A DNA stretch of 64,000 nt from Aliisedimentitalea scapharcae (GTDB lineage: Bacteria > Pseudomonadota > Alphaproteobacteria > Rhodobacterales > Rhodobacteraceae), in assembly GCF_045277565.1 (NCBI RefSeq), contig NZ_CP123584.1, positions 558,001-622,000 of the forward strand, given 5' to 3'. Below the pieces are notes generated by a model. It was not told the origin of the DNA. It made no database searches and saw only the letters and a list, made by a program, of their open reading frames with translations. The position numbers and the translations under genes are program-made. Below are positions 1 to 8,111 of this stretch, one piece after another; the stretch's first letter is position 1, and each line of letters starts with the position of its first letter.

Positions 1-1380
1 TGTGATGATCTGGCGGTGCATCTGGCCCAATCGGGAGTACAGCGTGGAGACCGGGTTTTGATCCTGTCGGAAAATTGCTGTGCCAAGGTCGCGGCCCTGT
101 TTGCCTGTTATCGCTTGGGGGCGGTTGCCGTGCCGGTGAATGCCCGTCAGACACAGGCCGAAATTGAACGCATTCAAGGTCACGCCACCCCGGTTGCGGC
201 GGTGTTGACCACATCTGTTTCTCCTGATGCCCAGGCACATGCCGCCTGGATGAATGCCCGGGAAATCACGGGACGCTTTGGGGCGGTGCATCTGGCCCGA
301 ACAGGCCAAAGCAACCCGGATGCGCCGGATGATCTGGCCGTTCTGTTGTATACGACCGGCACGACCGGCGATCCCAAGGGCGTGATGCTGAGCCATGCCA
401 ACCTGTTGTTTGGCGGGCGCACCTCTGCCGAGCTGCGCAACATGACCATTGATGACGTGATTTATGGGGTGTTGCCGACGACCCATGTTTTTGGGTTGGC
501 CTCTGTGGTGACGGCGGCGATTCACATCGGTGCGCCGGTCCAGTTGGAAGCGCGATTTTCCGCAGCACGCCTGTATCAGGCGTTGCGCGAAGGTGTGACG
601 TTATTGTCTGCGGTGCCGCAGATGCATGCCCTGTTGATGCAATACACCAAGGAACAAGGATTTGACCGGTTGGAGGGCAGCGCGCTGCGCTATGTGTCGT
701 CCGGGGCTGCGCCGTTGGATCCGGATTGGAAACGTCGAGCCGAGGCCTTTTACGGGGTGGCGGTTCAAAATGGCTATGGCATGACAGAAACCACGGCGGG
801 CATCTGTGCGACCAGCAACCGGATTGGTGTGCCGGATGTGTCGGTCGGCCCTCCCTTGCCAGAAGTGAACGTGAGGCTGGACGAAACCGTGAGCGGCGGA
901 GGCGGCGGGTTGGGCGAAGTTCTGGTTCAGGGCCCCAATGTCATGCTGGGGTATTACCGGAACCCGGCAGAAACCATGCGGGCGCTTGATCGGGACGGCT
1001 GGATGCGCACGGGAGATCTGGGGCGGTTCGATGCGGCTGGATTGCTGCATATCGATGGGCGTGCCAAGGAGTTGATCATTCATGGTGGGTTCAATGTGTT
1101 CCCGCCCGAAGTCGAAGCGGCGTTGAACGCCCATCCCCAAGTGGTGCAATCCGCAGTCGTGGGGCGACGGGCCGACGGAGACGAGGAAGTGGTGGCCTTT
1201 GTTCAGGTCGCGTCCGGGGACATGCCTGACACCGAGGAATTGCGCGCTTTTGTGGCGAGTCAATTGGCCGGTTACAAACGCCCAAGTCAGATCATCCTGG
1301 CCCCATCATTGCCGGCGGCCCCGACCGGCAAGATCCTCAAGCACAAGCTGCTTGGGCATTTTGCCGATCAGTTGGCCTGA
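1..1380 (+). CDS. AMP-dependent acyl-CoA synthetase/ligase, 5' end outside window
   Basis: Class I adenylate-forming enzyme that activates a carboxylic acid with ATP and CoA; the substrate cannot be told from sequence. The frame is open from base 1, so the gene begins upstream. The TTGTTGDPKG phosphate-binding motif lies near 352-381, YGMTET at 775-792, TGDLG at 1009-1023, and the C-terminal PTGKIL catalytic lysine codon at 1330-1332. About 459 residues are present against a usual 500-550, so a few dozen N-terminal residues are missing. A GTG at 16 could be taken as a start, but it sits inside the conserved N-terminal domain and lacks a ribosome binding site. The gene converges on rpe. Confidence 0.9.
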   Translation, partial: CDDLAVHLAQSGVQRGDRVLILSENCCAKVAALFACYRLGAVAVPVNARQTQAEIERIQGHATPVAAVLTTSVSPDAQAHAAWMNAREITGRFGAVHLARTGQSNPDAPDDLAVLLYTTGTTGDPKGVMLSHANLLFGGRTSAELRNMTIDDVIYGVLPTTHVFGLASVVTAAIHIGAPVQLEARFSAARLYQALREGVTLLSAVPQMHALLMQYTKEQGFDRLEGSALRYVSSGAAPLDPDWKRRAEAFYGVAVQNGYGMTETTAGICATSNRIGVPDVSVGPPLPEVNVRLDETVSGGGGGLGEVLVQGPNVMLGYYRNPAETMRALDRDGWMRTGDLGRFDAAGLLHIDGRAKELIIHGGFNVFPPEVEAALNAHPQVVQSAVVGRRADGDEEVVAFVQVASGDMPDTEELRAFVASQLAGYKRPSQIILAPSLPAAPTGKILKHKLLGHFADQLA

Positions 1381-1433
1381 TCTGTCAGTTATCAAAAAGT
1401 GTGGCTGTGCCACGCTGGATCATTTTCTGATTT

Positions 1434-1448
1434 AGGGGCGCTGCCCCT
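1434..1448. repeat. GGGGC-GCT-GCCCC hairpin element, copy 1
   Basis: A perfect short hairpin in the gap between the convergent synthetase and rpe, preceded by GATTT. The same 13 bases occur in reverse complement at 62744-62756 between hutC and the racemase-like gene, again beside GATTT. Both copies lie between convergent genes, which fits a transcription-ending or REP-like intergenic element. Confidence 0.5.
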
Positions 1449-1527
1449 CTTGGCTTGCAGCCAATTCACCCCGGAGTTTTATGGCGAGATGAAGAAGGGG
1501 AGCAGATATTTGACCGGCCATTTTTAT

Positions 1528-1553
1528 CTCCTGCCAGCAGGTTGGGGCAGGAG
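1528..1553. terminator. Possible terminator hairpin 3' of rpe
   Basis: CTCCTGCC pairs with GGCAGGAG around a 10-nt loop, about 30 nt beyond the rpe stop codon. There is no U-tract on the rpe strand after the stem, so intrinsic termination is uncertain. Confidence 0.3.
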
Positions 1554-1582
1554 AATTTGGCGGCAACTTCAACCATTGGCCG

Positions 1583-2272
1583 TCAGACCCAGACCCCTTC
1601 GGCCGCTGCGCGGATTTGGCGAATATTTTCACCATAGGGGGCAGGGTTGGACACCGAACCGCCGCGGAAAGCCGCAGACCCGGCGACCAGAACGTCTGCG
1701 CCAGCCTGGGCCACCAGAGGCGCGGTTTTGGGATCAACCCCACCGTCGATTTCGATGTGGATCGGACGGTCGCCGATCATGTCGCGCAGGCGGCGGATCT
1801 TGGATGTCATGTCGATGAACTTTTGCCCGCCAAACCCGGGGTTCACCGTCATCACACAGACCAGATCGGTCAGATCCAGCAGGTGTTCGATGGCATCTGC
1901 AGGTGTGCCCGGGTTCAGAGCGACACCGGCCTTGGCCCCGCTGCCGCGAATCGCCTGAAGCGTGCGGTGGGTATGCGGGGTGGCTTCGATATGGGCGGTA
2001 ATGAAATCAGCACCTGCCTGAGCGAAAGCCTCGATGTAGGGATCCACTGGCGAGATCATCAGGTGCACATCCATCACGGTTTTGATGTGGGGGCGGATCG
2101 CAGCACAGGTCGCCGGACCAAAGGAGATGTTGGGCACAAAATGGCCGTCCATGACATCGACATGGACCCAATCTGCGCCTTGCGCTTCGATGGCTTGGCA
2201 TTCTGCGCCAAAATTGGCGAAATCGGCAGCCAGGATAGAGGGGGCGATCTTGATGTTGCGATCAAAGGACAT
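1583..2272 (-). CDS. rpe: Ribulose-phosphate 3-epimerase
   Basis: Interconverts ribulose 5-phosphate and xylulose 5-phosphate in the cytoplasm (pentose phosphate and Calvin cycles). The 229-residue protein has the usual family length. It carries the N-terminal IAPSILAADF, the metal-binding HVDVMDGHFVPNISFGP segment, MTVNPGFGGQ and the phosphate-binding IEIDGGV. The start chosen is the ATG at 2272, preceded by an AAGGAAG ribosome binding site. An upstream in-frame ATG at 2389 would add 39 non-conserved residues. It is divergent from the PhnC-like gene with a 180-nt gap. Confidence 0.95.
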   Translation of the reverse strand: MSFDRNIKIAPSILAADFANFGAECQAIEAQGADWVHVDVMDGHFVPNISFGPATCAAIRPHIKTVMDVHLMISPVDPYIEAFAQAGADFITAHIEATPHTHRTLQAIRGSGAKAGVALNPGTPADAIEHLLDLTDLVCVMTVNPGFGGQKFIDMTSKIRRLRDMIGDRPIHIEIDGGVDPKTAPLVAQAGADVLVAGSAAFRGGSVSNPAPYGENIRQIRAAAEGVWV

Positions 2273-2452
2273 CGGGCAGCTTCCTTGTGCACGAAAAGGA
2301 GGGGTCTGGGCCATATAGCCTGTCTTTTGGAGTTCGAACAGGGGTGGGCGCAACAACTTGGTCCTGCGCATGAATGCCCCGGTGTTCACGTTACTGTCAC
2401 GTCAGTATCGTTTTATGGGGCGACGGATGTTCGGTCGATCGGGAGAGTAAGC

Positions 2453-3256
2453 GTGTTCAGTATTGTTGATCCGGAAAAATGCGTGGTTGGACAGTCGATA
2501 GCAGAGCGGGTCGCGACACCATGTGTTGTCGGGCTTATCGGTCGATCCGGGGTCGACGTGCCGGACATATTGAATGCGCTGGGCCTGATGAACAGGCCCA
2601 AGGCAGGTCATGTTGCCTGCGGTGGACCGGCGGAGGATCATGCGCCGTCGGGATGGCAGTCTGATTGTGCAATGATCCGCTCAGGATCTGATCTGGATCC
2701 GCACAAGGACGTCATTTCAACTGTTTTGTACGGTGGAGACGGTGGGCAATTTGCCTTGGCCAAAGTGTTCAAGCTGCACGCCTTGGACCGGGTTGATCGG
2801 GCGTTGGCGCTTTTGGATGATCTGGGAATTGGTGTTTTGGCATTGCGCAGGGTCGAACAGCTGTCTGATGGGCAACGCCAGCAAGTTGCCATTGCTTCGG
2901 CATTCATGGATGCGCCTAAGGTCGTATTTGCCGTGGAGCCAAGCGCGGGGTTGGACCCGCTGAATGCCCGGGCCGTGATGCAGAACCTGCGCCGCCTGCA
3001 GGAGGATCGGGGCTGTAGCGTGGTTCTGGATCTGCAATCATCAGATATGGCGCAGCGATATTGCGATTGTGTCGTCAGGTTGGATGACGGGTGTGTCGCC
3101 GCTGATGGGGTGTCCAGGGATCTGAGTGGCACCGCCTTGAAGATTTTGCCCGGCGGTTCGGCTCCAACCGGTGCCGACAGGACGCAGTCCGGTCGGCGGT
3201 CCGAGTGGCACTGCGCCAATCCGGAACAGACGAGCGCACCAGCGCCTGTATCCTGA
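2453..3256 (+). CDS. Degenerate PhnC-type ABC ATPase (catalytic motifs lost)
   Basis: The 267-residue product aligns by eye with phosphonate transporter ATPases (PhnC), notably the NARAVMQNLRRL stretch and the following RYC. Every ATP-handling motif is altered. Walker A reads GRSGVDVP (residues 30-37) instead of GxxGxGKS/T, so the lysine is gone. The signature reads LSDGQ (137-141). Walker B has AVEP (Asp to Val161, Glu162 kept), and the switch histidine position is Gln195. The frame is nevertheless intact. A GTG at 2453 with GGGAG upstream is the best start; longer in-frame starts run antisense through rpe. It is either a decaying gene or a repurposed non-ATPase. It faces a DUF1045 gene, which is also a phn-locus component. 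Confidence 0.7.
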   Translation: MFSIVDPEKCVVGQSIAERVATPCVVGLIGRSGVDVPDILNALGLMNRPKAGHVACGGPAEDHAPSGWQSDCAMIRSGSDLDPHKDVISTVLYGGDGGQFALAKVFKLHALDRVDRALALLDDLGIGVLALRRVEQLSDGQRQQVAIASAFMDAPKVVFAVEPSAGLDPLNARAVMQNLRRLQEDRGCSVVLDLQSSDMAQRYCDCVVRLDDGCVAADGVSRDLSGTALKILPGGSAPTGADRTQSGRRSEWHCANPEQTSAPAPVS

Positions 3257-3354
3257 ACCGGTTCTGTTCCTTGCGCAGAAATGCGCAGTCTTGCGCAATG
3301 CTGTCCAATGACTGAAACGATCCGGGATAGCGGCTTTGGCCTCAGGAAACCTGG

Positions 3355-4044
3355 TCAGGCCTGGCCTGTCAGTTTGAATTGTTCGATCAGGTGAAACCGG
3401 CCGTCTGCCGCTTCGCCAACCAGGGCAATCTGCGACAAGATGTAGGGCACAGGGAGCAATGGGGCCAAGCGGTCCTTCAGTAGGGTTTCGACCTGCAACA
3501 GGCGTGGTTTAGGTAGTTTTCCGGTCAAAGTGATGTGAAATCGAAAGTTATCCAGCACATGGGGGTACCCCCATTGTGCCAGGTTGGCCAGATGTGCCTG
3601 AGACATGTTGGGACGCACCCGGCGCGCCTGTTCTTCTTTGGACGGGGCGGCGCGATACTGGTCCAGCTCGGTTACACAGGCCGCAGCCAATCGGTTCAGG
3701 TCAGAGGTATCTCCAATCGCCCCGAGTGCCAGGAACCGCCCTATGCGCGTGAGCTGTAATCCGTCCAAGGTGACCGGTGCCCGGGATTTGGCGAGCGTTT
3801 CGCAGGCTGCGCGCAGGGCATCGGCGGAGTGGTTCGGTGCCAGACGCATCGGAGGCTTCAGCGTTGCATGCAGCCCGTATTTCCTGGGCGTTTCGGTCAG
3901 GGGACTGATGTCCAGATCCGCGATATCCGGATGTGGAACAGGCTGCCCAAGCGCCATGTCCCAGCCCAGCCACTGAGTCGCAAATCGGCTCCATCGCGCA
4001 TCAGCGCCGGGGACGTAATAGATGGCGTATCGGGTGAATGTCAT
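3355..4044 (-). CDS. DUF1045 protein (phosphonate-metabolism-associated, 2H phosphoesterase-like)
   Basis: The 229-residue protein resembles the DUF1045 family, usually encoded in C-P lyase (phn) operons. Two HxT motifs are visible, HATLK near residue 59 and HITLTG near residue 170, spaced as in 2H phosphoesterases, so hydrolysis or ligation of a cyclic or linear phosphoester is plausible; this is inference. No other phn gene lies nearby except the degenerate PhnC-like gene convergent with it. It is the last gene of the minus-strand run that begins with the sugar dehydrogenase, 45 nt after the methyltransferase, and may be co-transcribed with it. Confidence 0.8.
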   Translation of the reverse strand: MTFTRYAIYYVPGADARWSRFATQWLGWDMALGQPVPHPDIADLDISPLTETPRKYGLHATLKPPMRLAPNHSADALRAACETLAKSRAPVTLDGLQLTRIGRFLALGAIGDTSDLNRLAAACVTELDQYRAAPSKEEQARRVRPNMSQAHLANLAQWGYPHVLDNFRFHITLTGKLPKPRLLQVETLLKDRLAPLLPVPYILSQIALVGEAADGRFHLIEQFKLTGQA

Positions 4045-4089
4045 TGGAACCCCATGTGTGTGGCTGTTTGCGATCTGGGGTATTTCGGC

Positions 4090-4566
4090 TCAGGCACGGT
4101 AGAACAGGTAACGGCCCGGCGGGATGCCGACGGGGCCGTCGAGTTCGGTGAATCCAACCAGCGGTTGGCCCGAGACAATGATCCCACCCGGCACCATGAC
4201 CGACGCGATGGTCGGGGAGAGCCGGGCCGCCTCGGCAACGTCCTTTTCCTTGATCCCAAAGCCGAAGTCATAATGGGCCAGGGCAACCTGGTGATCATTT
4301 TGGGCCAGCCTGTTCAGCATTGGCTCGGCCTCACCCTGTAGGAAATCGGCCTCGGGGGGCACACAGGAGGGATGGCATTGTAAAACGCGGTCGATCACCC
4401 AGATCCTGCGGTCTGTCAGGATCTCGCGCAGGTGGTCATAGGTCCGCCCATTACCCAATCCCATATCCAACACATCCCCCGATATGTCGGTGACCTGATC
4501 GGCGGCCCAATTCAGGCCGTCCCTTTGGGCGGTCAGTCGGCGCAGCATACTGTCCAGTCGGCTCAT
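4090..4566 (-). CDS. Small class I SAM-dependent methyltransferase, copy A
   Basis: The 158-residue protein has a single Rossmann methyltransferase core. Motif I is LDMGLGNGRT near residues 33-42, followed by YDHLRE, with a late LxPGGxxVS-type segment (MVPGGIIVSG). The substrate is unknown. A longer frame exists, but the ATG at 4566 is preferred: it has AAGGA upstream and overlaps the preceding gene's stop in an ATGA, the arrangement used throughout this operon. The protein at 20799-21287 is a clear paralogue sharing LGNGRT, the H(L/M)RE stretch, a Cys-free compact length and the C-terminal (L/C)FY/FIYK-like end. It may belong to a small alphaproteobacterial methyltransferase family (Methyltransf_17-like). 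Confidence 0.75.
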   Translation of the reverse strand: MSRLDSMLRRLTAQRDGLNWAADQVTDISGDVLDMGLGNGRTYDHLREILTDRRIWVIDRVLQCHPSCVPPEADFLQGEAEPMLNRLAQNDHQVALAHYDFGFGIKEKDVAEAARLSPTIASVMVPGGIIVSGQPLVGFTELDGPVGIPPGRYLFYRA

Positions 4567-5321
4567 GTTGTTGTCCTTGATTGATAGATCCATGTGGTTG
4601 CCGGGCCTGCCAGCAGGCGGGTGATCAGCGCATCTGTAAATGCCCAGATCGCGTCATCATGAATCAGATGGTGGGTGAGAATTCCATAGGGTTCGGCATT
4701 GTCCGTATGCCCGGCGCGCCGGTGTGCCATATCACGCGCAATCTGATCCACCAGCTGTTGGGCGGGGACCAGGGATCGGCTGGCTTTCCAGTGGATGGGA
4801 TCAAGGTGGGTATTGATCTGCACCAACCCCGGTGCTGCCAGCCGGGATGTGCGCGGCGTATAGGTCGAAAGCGCGGCATAGCCCAAATCGGGCAAGCCCG
4901 CGACGATTTCGGGTGCGATCCGATTCCACGGTGGCACAAACATTGGAACCAGAGCGCCAGCAAACAATTGCTGCAGCGTTGCCAGGCCCCGAAGGGCATC
5001 GTCCAGCATGTCCTGCGCGGGTCGATGGGCTCCAAATTCCGCTTTTTTTTCTGTCAACGGCGCGTGGGAGGTGTGCGTCCACCCATGGACCACAGGACGC
5101 AGGTGAGTTTGCGCAATCCGATGCGCCAATGCCTGAGACGCCATCGAGGGGATAACGGCCAGATGCACAGGCAGGCATAGTCGCTCAGACAGTGCAATCA
5201 GGCGTTCCAAGTGCCGGGTTGGCGCGATTGCATCATCATCACGCCACCACAAAGGCAAGGTCAACCCAAGGTCCTGCCATCTGGCCATTTCCTGATCCAA
5301 GGGACTCCAATCGGGGGTCAT
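4563..5321 (-). CDS. Polysaccharide deacetylase-like protein
   Basis: The 252-residue soluble protein looks like the NodB/CE4 fold. WWRDDDA (Asp28-Asp30) corresponds to the catalytic and metal-binding aspartates, HGWTH (His79, His83) to the metal-binding HxxxH, and FVPPWN near residue 132 to the RxPY-type groove motif. No signal peptide is visible, so it probably acts on a cytoplasmic intermediate, such as a nucleotide- or lipid-linked sugar. This agrees with its position between glycosyltransferases. It overlaps both neighbours by 4 nt. The family assignment is moderate because the motifs are divergent. Confidence 0.7.
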   Translation of the reverse strand: MTPDWSPLDQEMARWQDLGLTLPLWWRDDDAIAPTRHLERLIALSERLCLPVHLAVIPSMASQALAHRIAQTHLRPVVHGWTHTSHAPLTEKKAEFGAHRPAQDMLDDALRGLATLQQLFAGALVPMFVPPWNRIAPEIVAGLPDLGYAALSTYTPRTSRLAAPGLVQINTHLDPIHWKASRSLVPAQQLVDQIARDMAHRRAGHTDNAEPYGILTHHLIHDDAIWAFTDALITRLLAGPATTWIYQSRTTT

Positions 5322-6454
5322 GGGCGCTCCTGTGCCATTTTACAGGCAATGTCGACGGTGTTGTCTGCGCCGTCAAATGCGATGGTGTCGCTTTTGCGCG
5401 CCAAAGCAGCCCGGACCCGGTTCACTGCTGCGCCCAAGGTTTGAGGGGTCAGGTTGGCGCTGGGGATCACTTCGATGCCGCGCATCCTGGCGAGGCTGGT
5501 TGACCGCAGGGTCTGTTCGACTTCGCTGCCGGCATCAAATGGAATCAGCACGGATGGAATCCCAGTCTGAAGCAGATCCATTGTGGTGTTGTACCCGCAC
5601 ATGCCGACCAGAGCCGAGGCATGGCACAACATCTGGCGAAAATCCGGGCGGGCCGTGTCCAAGACAGCAGGCGATTCAATGGTTCGAAATCTGTCTATCC
5701 GGGTCTTGGCTTCGGGTCCGCCCACAAGCAGGCGCCAGGTGGTTTCCGTGTCTGTCCGGGCGGCGATCATTGCCGTTTCATACAGCGCGTCACCCACGCT
5801 GCCGCCTCCGGCGGAAACCAGAACTTCGCCTTTGCCGACCTGCTGCGGATGTGGAGACGGCGGCGGAGGCGCGACAAATCCCGTATATCGCAGTTTGGTG
5901 GCCAACAGAGGGGAAACGGGCCAACTGACATCCAGTGTGGTTGTGGTCGGGTCGGAATGGACCAGGACGGCATCATACCAATTGGCGATCACCTCATCGG
6001 CTGCCACTGCCTTTTTTGGTTTTGAAGGCGGGGCAAGAATATCCCGGATCGAGCTGAGGATCACCGGGCGTATTGGCAATTGGTGGGCGGCTTGCAAAAG
6101 CGACAGGAACTCTGCCGCCAGCACGCGGCGGCCAAATGGGTAAAGCTCGGTGATCAAAATGTCGGGCTGTAGGGTGACGAGCTTCTGACGCAATGCGTCT
6201 GCGCGGCTACCAAGATAGGTTGTGTCTGCGCACGATCCGGCGGGGGTCAACAAGCGGGTGAAATTCACGCCGTCTGAACGCAGGGCAGGAAGCTGCACGA
6301 ACTCTATGCCATCGGTTTTCAACTGAGAAACCGGAAACCCGCCCGAGGCGAGCACCACGTGATGCCCCTGTTGGGCAAACGCCCGACCCAGGGTCAGGGC
6401 CCGGCTGAGATGCCCGGTTCCCAACAGATGGGTGACGGCGATCATGACTTTCAC
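5318..6454 (-). CDS. MurG-like (GT28-type) glycosyltransferase
   Basis: The 378-residue protein has a GT-B outline. The N-terminal GTGHLSRALTLGRAF is the glycine-rich acceptor-domain loop. The C-terminal domain has SAGGGSVGD and GMCGYNTTMDLLQTGIP, the nucleotide-sugar binding region. No transmembrane segment is obvious. The same operon holds a second protein of this type (9349-10575), and the two differ enough to act at different steps. It overlaps the histidine phosphatase and the deacetylase by 4 nt each. Donor and acceptor are unknown. Confidence 0.8.
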   Translation of the reverse strand: MKVMIAVTHLLGTGHLSRALTLGRAFAQQGHHVVLASGGFPVSQLKTDGIEFVQLPALRSDGVNFTRLLTPAGSCADTTYLGSRADALRQKLVTLQPDILITELYPFGRRVLAAEFLSLLQAAHQLPIRPVILSSIRDILAPPSKPKKAVAADEVIANWYDAVLVHSDPTTTTLDVSWPVSPLLATKLRYTGFVAPPPPSPHPQQVGKGEVLVSAGGGSVGDALYETAMIAARTDTETTWRLLVGGPEAKTRIDRFRTIESPAVLDTARPDFRQMLCHASALVGMCGYNTTMDLLQTGIPSVLIPFDAGSEVEQTLRSTSLARMRGIEVIPSANLTPQTLGAAVNRVRAALARKSDTIAFDGADNTVDIACKMAQERP

Positions 6455-7041
6455 GGTGTGATATCCCGAACGGCCAGTCGAACAGGGTCTGGTTGGGGGC
6501 GCAGGGTGTCGCCGTCCAATTCGATCACGAACAATCGGTTGCGTTTGATCCGGAATGGGGCCGGCCCTTCAAAGTTCCAGCCATGCGCCTGCGCCAGCAG
6601 TACCCGCATGATGCCGATATGGCAGACCGCCACCGTATCGCGCCGCAGCCCGGCCACCCAGGGTTGCAGGCGGTCGCGGATCTGTGCCGGCGATTCGCCG
6701 TCTGGTGGGCAGAAGTTCCAGCCCCAGTGTTCGATGTGGCGATAGCCGCTGTCGGGGGTGGCGATCAGCTCCTTGCCGTGCTGCCCTTCCCATTTCCCCC
6801 AGTTCATTTCGATCAGCGCGGGGTCGGTGCGGGGTGCGCGGCCGGACACCAGTTTTGCAGTTTCAACCGCCCGTTTGAGCGGAGACGCCCAGATATCGGC
6901 CTGGTCCCAAGGGGGCGGCAGCATTTGCGTGGCCAATTCGGTCCGTGCGGAGGCATCCAGCGGAATGTCGCTGCGCCCCTGAATGCGGCCAGCGCGATTC
7001 CAGTCGGTGTGACCGTGACGAAGCAGGGCAAGGCGGATCAT
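6451..7041 (-). CDS. Histidine phosphatase (phosphoglycerate mutase) family protein
   Basis: The 196-residue protein carries the catalytic RHG at residues 8-10 (LLRHGHTDWN), the IQGRSDIPLD segment and the second histidine in VAVCHIGIMR. Members dephosphorylate small metabolites such as sugar phosphates; in this operon a phosphorylated sugar intermediate is a natural guess. The ATG at 7041 is chosen over one 36 nt upstream because it places RHG at the usual distance from the N-terminus and forms an ATGA overlap with the preceding gene. Confidence 0.85.
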   Translation of the reverse strand: MIRLALLRHGHTDWNRAGRIQGRSDIPLDASARTELATQMLPPPWDQADIWASPLKRAVETAKLVSGRAPRTDPALIEMNWGKWEGQHGKELIATPDSGYRHIEHWGWNFCPPDGESPAQIRDRLQPWVAGLRRDTVAVCHIGIMRVLLAQAHGWNFEGPAPFRIKRNRLFVIELDGDTLRPQPDPVRLAVRDITP

Positions 7042-8111
7042 GACGGGGCCTCCAACAGGGGGGTGACAGCTGACCAAAAGCGGAGCGACGCAGAACCGAT
7101 CAGGTGGTTGGCCTTGATATAGTCGCGGGCCGTGCGCCCACGATACTGGCGCAGTTTCGGATCTGCCAGCAGGCGCGAGATTTCGCCAGCCAGAGCAGAT
7201 TCGCCCTGTTTGAGCGCCGGGTAAGATCCGGGGGCCAACACATCGCGGACCCCAGGCCGATTTTGGGCCACAACAGGGAGACCATGGGCCTGCGCTTCGA
7301 GGTAGACCATGCCAAAGGCTTCATTCACACCGGGCCACAGAAACAGCCCTGCCCGCCGGTAGGCGTGAGACAAAGTGTCCTGATCCAACCGGCCCAGATA
7401 TGTCACGCGATGCCCATAGGGGGCCATCAAGGCCCTGACCTGGGGTTCGGCGGGGCCATCTCCGGCGATTTCGAGCCGCCAGTCGCCGGGTGTTTGGCCC
7501 AGAGTTTCTGCTATGATTTTATACGAGGCGAGCTTGTCACCTTCGCGCATCATGCCAACGCTGAGGATTGGCCCGTCGAGGTCCGAGGCTGGGGGTAAGG
7601 TGTCGGTGGGCAAGAACGGCGGCAGCGGTGCCAGGAGCTGTGTCGCAGGTTTGTCACGATTGAGGGCAAAATGGTCCTGCCCAGTCAGATGAAACACCAA
7701 TTGAGCGGCGTCACAGGCGTCATGCGCGGCCTGTGCAAAACCGGCCCATGGTCCGGTCAGGCGTTTCTTGGCGCGGGTGGATTCGATCTGGACATAGGGA
7801 ATTTGTCGTGCCGCACACACCGCAGGGCCAATCAGATCGGGCGCTTTGTAATAGTTGTGGTAGCTGACCCACAGGTCCGTTTCGGGCAGGTCACGGATCA
7901 GCCTGTGTGCTTCGGCAGCGGCCTGTTTGCGGATTTCGATCTGTGCCAGTGGATCACCGGCTTTTTCATGCAACCGCAGTTCGGACACCAAGTTCACCGT
8001 GGCATCGTTTTGTCCGATCATTGCAATCAGATTGCGGGCCATTTCTCGGTCCCCGGATGGCGTGGGGTGGGTTGGGGCCTTCATGGGCGCATAAAAAGCG
8101 ACCTGGGTCAT
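7038..8111 (-). CDS. Glycosyltransferase family 4 protein
   Basis: The 357-residue GT-B enzyme of the GT4 (glycosyl transferases group 1) type. The C-terminal half shows LSVGMMREGDK, IAGDGP and WPGVNEAFGMVYLEAQAHG, where the E-x7-E signature binds the donor nucleotide sugar. The start at 8111 (ATGACCCAGGTC) gives the usual 4-nt overlap with the upstream gene. No membrane segment is seen. Specificity cannot be read from sequence. Confidence 0.85.
   Translation of the reverse strand: MTQVAFYAPMKAPTHPTPSGDREMARNLIAMIGQNDATVNLVSELRLHEKAGDPLAQIEIRKQAAAEAHRLIRDLPETDLWVSYHNYYKAPDLIGPAVCAARQIPYVQIESTRAKKRLTGPWAGFAQAAHDACDAAQLVFHLTGQDHFALNRDKPATQLLAPLPPFLPTDTLPPASDLDGPILSVGMMREGDKLASYKIIAETLGQTPGDWRLEIAGDGPAEPQVRALMAPYGHRVTYLGRLDQDTLSHAYRRAGLFLWPGVNEAFGMVYLEAQAHGLPVVAQNRPGVRDVLAPGSYPALKQGESALAGEISRLLADPKLRQYRGRTARDYIKANHLIGSASLRFWSAVTPLLEAPS

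Noticed and set aside
1616..2452. Long plus-strand open frame running antisense through rpe into the PhnC-like gene
   Set aside because: The part before 2453 is only the complement of rpe and has no family resemblance; the real gene begins at the GTG with a ribosome binding site at 2453.
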